DNA of 6,296 nt from JBBSJV01 sp038256935 (lineage in GTDB: Bacteria; Patescibacteriota; JACMRA01): NCBI GenBank assembly GCA_038256935.1, contig JBBSJV010000079.1, positions 1-6,296 of the forward strand, read 5' to 3'. The translations under genes were made by a program, and so were the position numbers. Of the stretch, positions 1-4,895 are shown piece after piece. How positions within the stretch are numbered: position 1 is the stretch's first letter; each line of letters starts with the position of its first letter. The notes under the pieces were generated by a model. It did not search any database. It had not been told where the DNA came from and saw only the letters and a list, made by a program, of their open reading frames with translations.

Positions 1-387
1 GAAATATATAATTACTTATTGAAGCTTTTTTCTGATAATAATATTACATTTGATGACACAGTTTTGGATATCGTTTGTAAATACTATAATTCATTTGTTA
101 TTACCAATCAGACCTTTAATAATGTAACTAACCTGATAAATAATGACTCTGAAAAAACTGCTTTTACTAAACATTTTAAGCTTGAGAGGTTGTATAGAAA
201 CAATTCCATACCTATTCTCTACCATCTCAAAACTTGGGCTAAATTAAATCAAAAGCCCAATTACCCCTCCTGCAATAAGCCCTCCCATATGCCCGTAGAT
301 ATCTATTCTACTTCCAGGGACAGAAGCGTAGACGAAGCTGATTACTACATACAAAATAAGAGGGGTAATACCAGCTCCTGCTCCTGA
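1..387 (+). CDS. Unrecognised protein, C-terminal part (5' end outside window)
   Basis: The frame is open from base 1 to a TGA at 385-387, with no stop before it, so the gene probably begins upstream of the window; the TTG at 19 is the first possible start inside it but has no ribosome binding site. The first 80 or so codons look like a real protein: mixed, rich in Asn, Lys, Tyr and Phe, with a basic-aromatic stretch near the end (FKLERLYRNN, then LYHLKTWAKL). I do not recognise a family. The last 48 codons lie antisense to the rhomboid gene and become Ser/Pro/Asn-rich, which looks like reading through the back of another gene. The true C-terminus may once have been near base 240, where a stop exists one frame away (TAA 240-242). 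Lying next to a Wzz-like gene, a role in surface polysaccharide is possible but not shown. Confidence 0.4.
   Translation, partial: EIYNYLLKLFSDNNITFDDTVLDIVCKYYNSFVITNQTFNNVTNLINNDSEKTAFTKHFKLERLYRNNSIPILYHLKTWAKLNQKPNYPSCNKPSHMPVDIYSTSRDRSVDEADYYIQNKRGNTSSCS
229..260 (-). terminator. Possible terminator of the wzz-rhomboid operon
   Basis: A perfect 7-bp inverted repeat, TTGGGCT (234-240) and AGCCCAA (254-260), has a 13-nt AT-rich loop. Read on the minus strand it is followed by GTTTT (233-229), a short T-run. The rhomboid stop codon (244-246) falls inside the loop, so a ribosome ending there would sit on the hairpin. The T-run is short, so termination may be weak. No T-run follows on the plus strand. 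Confidence 0.4.
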
Positions 388-771
388 AGTTAATGATAAA
401 GCTAATATAAAACCAACCATGGCAAAGACGCCACTACTAGCTCCTAAGCTTGAACTAGGGTTAAGGAAAAATGACATTATAGAACCTGCGACCCCTCCAA
501 TTATAAATAATATAATTACTAATATTGGTGGTAAACTAACTCCAAAAATATATAACCCATATAGATTTGATAATAAATGCAAGAAATCTGCATGCAAAAA
601 ATTGGCTGTAAGTAATCTATACCATTCCCCGTCTTTGATATCTTTGTTTTCTTTCCAAAACATCTCTGCAAAGTTTTGACTGCTACTATCAGCGCCATCT
701 CCAAAATCTATAACATAAGGTAAGGCGTAGACGCCTACAAGTATAGCAATTAAAATAAGAGCTGCAACCAT
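244..771 (-). CDS. Rhomboid family intramembrane serine protease
   Basis: A 175-residue membrane protein that should cleave transmembrane helices of other proteins within the bilayer. The full rhomboid signature is visible: W50-x-R52, H60, H65 and N69 with the same spacing as H145/H150/N154 of E. coli GlpG (HxxxxHxxxN, oxyanion side), the nucleophile S112 in GASSG (110-114), and the catalytic H161 in GHMGG. Residues 4-20 form the first helix, and helices follow at about 62-78, 82-102, 112-128, 134-149 and 158-175, giving the minimal six-helix bacterial core without extra domains. The glycine normally following the catalytic Ser is Ser here, a conservative change. It starts one base after the stop of the Wzz-like gene with no Shine-Dalgarno, so translational coupling is likely. 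Its last 144 bases, including the catalytic His codon (289-291), overlap an open frame on the other strand. The substrate is unknown. Confidence 0.9.
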   Translation of the reverse strand: MVAALILIAILVGVYALPYVIDFGDGADSSSQNFAEMFWKENKDIKDGEWYRLLTANFLHADFLHLLSNLYGLYIFGVSLPPILVIILFIIGGVAGSIMSFFLNPSSSLGASSGVFAMVGFILALSLTSGAGAGITPLILYVVISFVYASVPGSRIDIYGHMGGLIAGGVIGLLI

Positions 772-772
772 A

Positions 773-1390
773 CTAATTAGCTAGTTTATTTTTCTTTGTT
801 CTGTAGGGGACGATAATGGCAATTGCTGTTCCTATCATTAATCCTGCTACAGAAGGAAGTAATCTGAATTGAGTAGATCTGCGAACTTGGGAAATGTCAG
901 TGATAAATTCTGTACTTGGCTCGATTTGAAAAGCTTGCAATTGTCCATTGGATCTTTCAAGCTGGATTAATTCAGCATATTGGTCCTGAACTGCTCTCAA
1001 AAAAGTTTGGCCAGCCTCCTCACTTCCTGCATCATAAGATATAGTAATAAAACCTCCACTTTGATCAGTCACGTTATAAAATGCATTTATGGAGTCAAAG
1101 TTACCTATACCAAGCCCAGCTTTTTTAGCTATATTAGACTGCACTTCAACTGATTTAAATCGATTACTTAGATACAAAGAAAACTCCCTTAATGAGTCAA
1201 CATAAGCCTGAGAGGACTGCATGTCATTTGATACAAAAGAAGAGTCGTTAAAGGAAATTCCAAGTCCTATTGAGGCTTTGTAAGTACTAGCGCTGCTCCA
1301 TGGGAAAAAGAAAAGGGTAAATCCAATTGTAAAAGCGATGATAAGCCACCACCGTGAGAGTAATTTGAGTCTGATTTCTTCGTAGGTCAT
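773..1390 (-). CDS. Wzz/YveK-like polysaccharide chain-length or co-polymerase protein
   Basis: A 205-residue protein with the topology of polysaccharide co-polymerases: a short cytoplasmic N-terminus (1-13), a membrane helix at about 14-32 beginning with the pair W14-W15, an external domain of about 140 residues, a second helix at about 177-196, and a basic tail (RTKKNK). In the external part, GGFITISYD (112-120) followed by an Ala-rich helix (EEAGQTFLRAVQDQYAELIQ) resembles the 'isv..d...A..i.n.....y' pattern of Wzz domains. There is no attached tyrosine kinase domain, so it is of the short Gram-positive YveK/CapA type rather than a full Wzc. Such proteins sit in the membrane beside a polymerase or ligase and set the length of surface polysaccharide. 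It is the first gene of the operon with the rhomboid. The family assignment rests on topology and pattern, not strong motifs; a generic two-helix anchor protein is the alternative. Confidence 0.6.
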   Translation of the reverse strand: MTYEEIRLKLLSRWWLIIAFTIGFTLFFFPWSSASTYKASIGLGISFNDSSFVSNDMQSSQAYVDSLREFSLYLSNRFKSVEVQSNIAKKAGLGIGNFDSINAFYNVTDQSGGFITISYDAGSEEAGQTFLRAVQDQYAELIQLERSNGQLQAFQIEPSTEFITDISQVRRSTQFRLLPSVAGLMIGTAIAIIVPYRTKKNKLAN

Positions 1391-1392
1391 AA

Positions 1393-1421
1393 TTGTTGTT
1401 TTTATCTACACATAGTATGTT
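1393..1421 (+). promoter_or_regulatory. Promoter of the hexokinase-like gene
   Basis: TTGTTG (1393-1398) and TATGTT (1416-1421) are spaced by 17 nt, each matching 4 of 6 consensus positions. The GTG start lies 11 nt beyond the -10 box. This promoter lies on top of the opposing promoter: its -10 shares one base with the minus-strand -35, in a divergent gap of only 42 nt. Confidence 0.35.
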
Positions 1422-1426
1422 GTCAA
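1399..1426 (-). promoter_or_regulatory. Promoter of the wzz-like/rhomboid operon
   Basis: On the minus strand a perfect TTGACA (1426-1421) is followed after 16 nt by TAAAAA (1404-1399; 4 of 6 to TATAAT). Only 8 nt separate this -10 box from the ATG at 1390, so transcription would start at or just before the start codon. No Shine-Dalgarno sequence is present. Confidence 0.45.
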
Positions 1427-1432
1427 GAAACT

Positions 1433-2626
1433 GTGATTAAAGAAAGCATTGACAATTTGCAGGTACAAATATTTACTGTAAGCAAAATAAATTTGGACGC
1501 TATGTTATATAAAATCTCTCAACTTACAGAATTTAGAAATAATTTTATCGAAGAAGTCGAGCAAGCGGCTGTGGGAGTAACAAATAGCTTAGTCTTCAAA
1601 AAAAATTGGCTACACCCTTTTCCTATTACAAATCCAAGTAAAGCTCAGGTCCTAAGTATCAGTGGAGCAAATATATTTTCAGCAAGGTGCGGTGATAAGT
1701 TGAGTCAAAACTTAACTGATATCAAACATACAGACTTACCAATGCTTTCCAATAGTAAAATGTTTCTAGACCTTATATTAGAAGTCACAGATGGTGATGT
1801 AGAAACTCTAGCTATAGCACTAGCCTTTCCTTTGGAGCAGACAATTAGAGGTAAGAAAATGGATGGTAAATTAATCAAACCAACTAAGGAGCATTTACTT
1901 GTTGATCTGATCGGTAAAGAAGTAGGTAAAGAAATTGAAAACTATTTTTTAGAAAAACTAAATCGTAGACTAGATGTAGTTGTCTGTAACAATAGCGTGG
2001 CTTTGGGTTTTGTTGGTCTGGCTTTAAATAAATCTGGAGGGTACAAACAAACTGCAGTAGGAATCATTGGTAGCGGTCTCAACTTTGGTTTCTATGAAGG
2101 ACCAGATCTGTTCGTGAATCTAGAAGCTGGAAATTTCGATAAATTTGAACAAACTCACAGCGGCGAGGTAATCGATGCTCTTAGTCAAAACTTTAACCAG
2201 CAACTATTTGAAAAAGAGACATCAGCAGCCTATTTATATAAACACTTCAACGTAGTGCTTAGAGAAGAGGGTTTCAGTGGGCATGTAAATTCTACAAAAG
2301 AGTTGAGTCAGATCTTGGAAAATGGTGATAAAGACTCAAGAGAATACAAAGTTGCCTGTAAAATCTTTGAACGCTCTGCATCTTTAGTTGCTACTCAGAT
2401 CTCAGGTTTGCATCAAGTTATGATTAATCATCACAATCTAAAATTTGAAGACCCAATTCAATTAGTTGTAGAGGGTGAACTGTTTTGGAGTGGTTACAAA
2501 TTTGAAGAAATGATTGCTGACTATCTTGATAGAATCTATGGAGACGTCGATGAGGACTTTAATATCGAGATCAAAAAGCTTGAAAATATGAATTTATCAG
2601 GAGCCATGATGATGCTAGAAGAATAG
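1433..2626 (+). CDS. Hexokinase-fold protein (ASKHA), probable pseudoenzyme
   Basis: A 397-residue protein that follows eukaryotic-type hexokinase (Hexokinase_1/Hexokinase_2 families) over its length, although usual members have about 450-470 residues. Matches to human glucokinase (GCK), aligned from memory: the sugar-binding TK pair (T151-K152; GCK T168-K169), GSGLN (213-217; GTGCN), NLEAGNF (229-235; NTEWGAF, with Glu 231 kept), QQLFEK (256-261; QQLYEK, with Glu 260 kept), an RSASL helix (314-318; RAAxL) and a C-terminal GAMM (390-393; GAAL). Two essential sites are changed. The phosphate-1 loop D-L-G-G-T-N reads S75-I-S-G-A-N80, and the catalytic base in 'VNDTV' is Asn (C185-N186-N187-S188-V). 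GCK S151 corresponds to A131. Sugar-contact residues survive while phosphotransfer residues do not, so I infer sugar binding or sensing without ATP-dependent phosphorylation. GTG at 1433 is the furthest upstream start; ATG 1502 is an alternative. The next gene lies 30 nt downstream, probably in the same operon. Confidence 0.75.
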   Translation: MIKESIDNLQVQIFTVSKINLDAMLYKISQLTEFRNNFIEEVEQAAVGVTNSLVFKKNWLHPFPITNPSKAQVLSISGANIFSARCGDKLSQNLTDIKHTDLPMLSNSKMFLDLILEVTDGDVETLAIALAFPLEQTIRGKKMDGKLIKPTKEHLLVDLIGKEVGKEIENYFLEKLNRRLDVVVCNNSVALGFVGLALNKSGGYKQTAVGIIGSGLNFGFYEGPDLFVNLEAGNFDKFEQTHSGEVIDALSQNFNQQLFEKETSAAYLYKHFNVVLREEGFSGHVNSTKELSQILENGDKDSREYKVACKIFERSASLVATQISGLHQVMINHHNLKFEDPIQLVVEGELFWSGYKFEEMIADYLDRIYGDVDEDFNIEIKKLENMNLSGAMMMLEE

Positions 2627-2656
2627 ACACTTTAAGCCAACTTTATATAAAGCCTA

Positions 2657-3073
2657 TTGCCAAGATCAAAATATTTACTTTGGCTAGTGCTAATGTACTT
2701 TGAAACAGCCGGAGTCGTTGTATCGATATTGATTACTAGAGTTTATATATGGATTGTAGGATTAAATCCAAGGATGAATCGTATTATTTACGAAAATAAT
2801 TGGCACCATCTTTATACTGGTCTTATTGTTTTATTGCTGCTGACTGTTATAGAAAGAATTATTGCAAGGCCTATCCATTATGACAAATACATCAAAGTCT
2901 TTTGCCTTGGTCTAATATTGGATGAAATGTATTTACCATTTTACTACTCAGGTCTTAGCCCATTTGGCAGATACAACTCCTTAGCAGCTCTAGGCTTTAT
3001 ATTAATAGGAGTTATAAGTGTTTACTTGATAAATTTACATGGTAAAAAAGTATTCAAAACTAAGATGGCCTAA
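2657..3073 (+). CDS. Four-helix integral membrane protein, unknown function
   Basis: A 138-residue protein with helices at about 7-35, 52-69, 79-97 and 108-127, and a basic tail (HGKKVFKTK). Polar residues in or beside the helices stand out: E16 in helix 1, H50-H51 just before helix 2 (HHLYTGL), and D89-E90 at the end of GLILDE in helix 3. This His-His plus Gly-x-x-Asp-Glu arrangement resembles a family of small uncharacterised bacterial membrane proteins and suggests a metal or proton site, which is inference. TTG at 2657 is chosen because the Pro-Arg-Ser-Lys N-terminus gives a positive-inside start to helix 1; an in-frame TAA at 2648 limits extension, and ATG 2693 would cut into helix 1. 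It lies 30 nt after the hexokinase-like gene and probably shares its transcript. Its TAA (3071-3073) overlaps the stop of fic on the other strand. Confidence 0.7.
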   Translation: MPRSKYLLWLVLMYFETAGVVVSILITRVYIWIVGLNPRMNRIIYENNWHHLYTGLIVLLLLTVIERIIARPIHYDKYIKVFCLGLILDEMYLPFYYSGLSPFGRYNSLAALGFILIGVISVYLINLHGKKVFKTKMA

Positions 3074-4140
3074 GACAAAAGCTTTAGATACTCTGGAATA
3101 AAATATATTTTTTCTCTACCGATCAACTTAGTAAATACTAGTTTTCTTTCTTCTAAAATATTTAGGTACTTGGCTGCCGTATTACTATGGATATTTAGCT
3201 GAAGGGCTAATTGTTTTTGATTGATAAAGGGCAGTGAGAATAGTACCTGCAAAAAATGAAAATCCACAAATGGTAAAAATTTTAATCTCTTTTCATAGGC
3301 TTGTATGGTTTGGTTGATCTGCTCGATTGTGGAAGTTGTTTGAATAGCTTGATGTTCAGTTGCAATCAGTAAATACTGGATCCAATCCGTCCAATTGTTT
3401 TCTGTTGTTACTTCTTCCAGATACTGGTAGTAGCGAGTGCGAGTTTTTAGGATGTAGCCTGACAAAAACAGTGTAGGGTAGCTCAACTTTCCAGTCATCG
3501 TTAGATACAACACCATCAGAATACGACCAGTTCGACCATTTCCATCGATAAAAGGATGAATAGCCTCAAATTGATAATGCGCTACTGCCATTTTAATCAG
3601 TGGGTCCAGCTGCTCGTCATCATTATTTAAAAACTCGATTAAATTATCCATGTACTGTTCTATTTCAGGTTTAGTTTGTGGGGGAATGTGGATTACCCTT
3701 CCAGTGGTTGCATTTACAATCTTGGTGCCAGCCTTGGAGCGATAACCGACATTATCAGGATCAATTTTAGCTTGAATGGCGTTTATGATTTGATTGGTTA
3801 TACGTCCCTCTGATTTGATCAGTTCGTACCCGTACATAAGAGCATTTTTGTAGCCTAGAGTTTCTTTCTCAGCTGATTTCACCCTCATCTTTCCAAGTAA
3901 ATCTGATTGAAATACATCCATAGAAGTAGTCATGATGTTTTCAACCCCGCTACTATCTACAGCTTCGCGAACAGTTAAGGGGTGTAGTAATAAATCAATA
4001 TTTTTGATATAATTTTTCAATTCCCCAAGTTGCGTATTTAAAACCTGCAGTTTATTTGTAGTAGTAAGAGTTTTTTGCAAGATTGGAACACTCAAAAAGT
4101 CACTATTAGGAGGTAGCATTTTAAGATCAGTGGTGCTCAT
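3070..4140 (-). CDS. Fic family protein (protein AMP-transferase) with C-terminal winged helix
   Basis: A 356-residue Fic protein. The core motif HPFIDGNGRTGR is at 195-206, with catalytic H195, D199 for the metal, and N201, R203 and R206 for ATP phosphates, all intact. The N-terminal helix carries S63-x-x-x-E67-N68, matching the [S/T]xxxE[G/N] inhibitory motif of class II Fic proteins, so it is predicted to hold itself off through E67. The segment at about 132-154, ending HIPP, matches the target-docking flap. Residues 295-350 form a winged helix (INQKQLALQLNIHSNTAAKYL reads as helix-turn-helix), as in Shewanella SoFic-type proteins of similar length. Fic enzymes usually transfer AMP from ATP to a Ser, Thr or Tyr of a target such as topoisomerase subunits; the target here is unknown. 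The ATG at 4140 is well placed just downstream of a promoter and a perfect dyad that the winged helix could bind. No separate antitoxin gene is adjacent, as expected for class II. Confidence 0.92.
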   Translation of the reverse strand: MSTTDLKMLPPNSDFLSVPILQKTLTTTNKLQVLNTQLGELKNYIKNIDLLLHPLTVREAVDSSGVENIMTTSMDVFQSDLLGKMRVKSAEKETLGYKNALMYGYELIKSEGRITNQIINAIQAKIDPDNVGYRSKAGTKIVNATTGRVIHIPPQTKPEIEQYMDNLIEFLNNDDEQLDPLIKMAVAHYQFEAIHPFIDGNGRTGRILMVLYLTMTGKLSYPTLFLSGYILKTRTRYYQYLEEVTTENNWTDWIQYLLIATEHQAIQTTSTIEQINQTIQAYEKRLKFLPFVDFHFLQVLFSLPFINQKQLALQLNIHSNTAAKYLNILEERKLVFTKLIGREKIYFIPEYLKLLS

Positions 4141-4142
4141 AC

Positions 4143-4165
4143 CACAAATTTATCATTAATTTGTG
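4143..4165. promoter_or_regulatory. Perfect dyad at the fic start, candidate operator
   Basis: CACAAATT (4143-4150) and AATTTGTG (4158-4165) form a perfect 8-bp inverted repeat with a 7-bp centre. The dyad ends 3 bp before the fic start codon and covers its -10 box. It has no T-run and its position and 15-bp half-site spacing suit a dimeric helix-turn-helix protein. The winged-helix end of Fic itself is the obvious candidate ligand. Confidence 0.5.
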
Positions 4166-4177
4166 CCATAATGTCAA
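4149..4177 (-). promoter_or_regulatory. Promoter of fic
   Basis: On the minus strand a perfect TTGACA (4177-4172) and GATAAA (4154-4149; 4 of 6) are 17 nt apart. The ATG follows the -10 box by 8 nt, so the message would be leaderless or nearly so. The -10 lies inside the dyad. Confidence 0.5.
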
Positions 4178-4194
4178 TTTTATCAGTAATTTTA

Positions 4195-4224
4195 TTGACA
4201 ACTTATATACTCTTTGTGTATAAT
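4195..4224 (+). promoter_or_regulatory. Promoter of tRNA-Thr
   Basis: Both boxes are perfect: TTGACA (4195-4200) and TATAAT (4219-4224), with an 18-nt spacer. The tRNA begins 13 nt after the -10 box, leaving a short 5' leader of about 6-7 nt. This is the strongest promoter in the window. It points away from the fic promoter; the two -35 boxes are 17 bp apart. Confidence 0.8.
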
Positions 4225-4237
4225 ACTGTTACAGATT

Positions 4238-4313
4238 GCCAGATTAGCTCAGTTGGTAGAGCAGCGGTTTTGTAAACCGCAGGTCGTCGGATCGTGGCCG
4301 ACATCTGGCTCCA
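4238..4313 (+). tRNA. tRNA-Thr (anticodon UGU), CCA encoded
   Basis: The cloverleaf folds without mismatches: acceptor GCCAGAT (4238-4244) with ATCTGGC (4303-4309), D-stem GCTC/GAGC (4247-4250, 4259-4262), anticodon stem GCGGT/ACCGC (4264-4268, 4276-4280) with loop TTTGTAA, and T-stem GTCGG/CCGAC (4286-4290, 4298-4302). The anticodon TGT (4271-4273) reads ACA for threonine, and G1-C72 and C2-G71, used by bacterial threonyl-tRNA synthetase, are present. The discriminator base is T4310 and CCA is encoded. The T-loop is ATCGTGG instead of the usual TTCGANN: bases 54 and 58 are A and T rather than T and A, although stems and the other loops are normal. Confidence 0.95.
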
Positions 4314-4330
4314 TTTTAATCCATAAATAT

Positions 4331-4351
4331 CTCCCAAATAGGGAGTTTTTT
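4331..4351 (+). terminator. Terminator of tRNA-Thr
   Basis: Stem CTCCC (4331-4335) and GGGAG (4341-4345) with loop AAATA is followed directly by six T (4346-4351). It sits 17 nt after the tRNA and is a standard rho-independent signal. Confidence 0.8.
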
Positions 4352-4410
4352 GTTGTCTACAATATTCAATTATACTTAAAAATTTTATCATTACTGACTA
4401 GTGTTAATAA

Positions 4411-4439
4411 TTGACAATATTATACACTACTTTTAAATT
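4411..4439 (+). promoter_or_regulatory. Possible promoter upstream of the mazF remnant
   Basis: A perfect TTGACA (4411-4416) is followed after 17 nt by TAAATT (4434-4439; 4 of 6), which would give a leader of about 28 nt before the ATG at 4474. Confidence 0.35.
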
Positions 4440-4458
4440 AACGGTAAAATAAGACTAT

Positions 4459-4464
4459 TATAAT
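4459..4464 (+). promoter_or_regulatory. Perfect -10 box close to the mazF remnant start
   Basis: TATAAT ends 9 nt before the ATG at 4474, the spacing seen at fic and the wzz-like gene, and would give a leaderless message. No recognisable -35 box lies at the proper distance, so this competes with the TTGACA-driven site upstream. Confidence 0.3.
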
Positions 4465-4473
4465 TATTAGTAT

Positions 4474-4895
4474 ATGTTAGAAAGATTTGAGAAATGGTTA
4501 AAGCAGAAATTTAGAACTCATAAATATGACAAAAGTCCTTTTTTTAATGAAAGAGATGTTTGGTGGTCTAGTTTTGGTCAAAATGTCGGAGACGAAGAAA
4601 ATGGAAAGGGTGAAAATTTTATGAGACAGTGATCGTACTCAAAAAATCTAATAATAACATTTGTTTAGTTGTTCCTACTAGTACAAGGTTAAAAGACAAT
4701 AAATACTATTTTGAAATAGAATATAACAATCAAAAATATTCTAGTTTGATAAGTCAAATAAGAACTATAAATGCTAAACGATTTAGAAAAAGAGTTGCTA
4801 GACTATCAAAGCATGAACTTAATCAGATCAAAAATAAAATTGCTAAAACTATTTTAGACCAAAAAATTGACCTCCAGATGGAGGTACGCGACTAA
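4474..4895 (+). pseudogene. Type II toxin MazF/PemK family, frameshifted
   Basis: Two overlapping frames together spell one MazF/PemK endoribonuclease of about 141 residues. The first (ATG 4474 to TGA 4630-4632, 52 codons) carries an amphipathic basic N-terminal extension and then the family's N-terminal strand: ERDVWWSSFGQNVGDE, GKGENFMR. The second (4629-4895) continues with VIVLKK, VVPTST and SQIRTINAKRF, the conserved later strands and the RNA-facing loop. The family reads 'FxRPVxVLKK' at the junction; here it is AGA-CAG-TGA, and restoring one C (AGA-CCA-GTG-ATC) gives exactly Arg-Pro-Val-Ile. A one-base deletion at the conserved Pro codon is the simplest explanation. A GTG at 4629 overlaps the TGA and could start the second piece, but neither half would form the active site alone. 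No antitoxin gene is adjacent. A sequencing or assembly error must be excluded before calling it dead. Confidence 0.8.

Noticed and set aside
419..679. 86-codon plus-strand frame
   Set aside because: It lies entirely antisense to the rhomboid gene, whose catalytic motifs are intact; the translation shows no family pattern.
519..704. 61-codon minus-strand frame
   Set aside because: Alternative frame inside the rhomboid gene.
4203..4414. 62- and 66-codon frames on both strands over the tRNA
   Set aside because: They are read through the promoter, tRNA-Thr and terminator; the structural RNA explains the sequence.
4621..4632. Programmed -1 frameshift in mazF
   Set aside because: No slippery heptamer is present at the junction, and a -1 shift would give Arg-Thr rather than the conserved Arg-Pro; a lost base explains it better.
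4630..4632. TGA read as glycine (code 25)
   Set aside because: Readthrough in that frame leads to unrelated sequence; the toxin homology continues in another frame. The window gives no other evidence for code 25.
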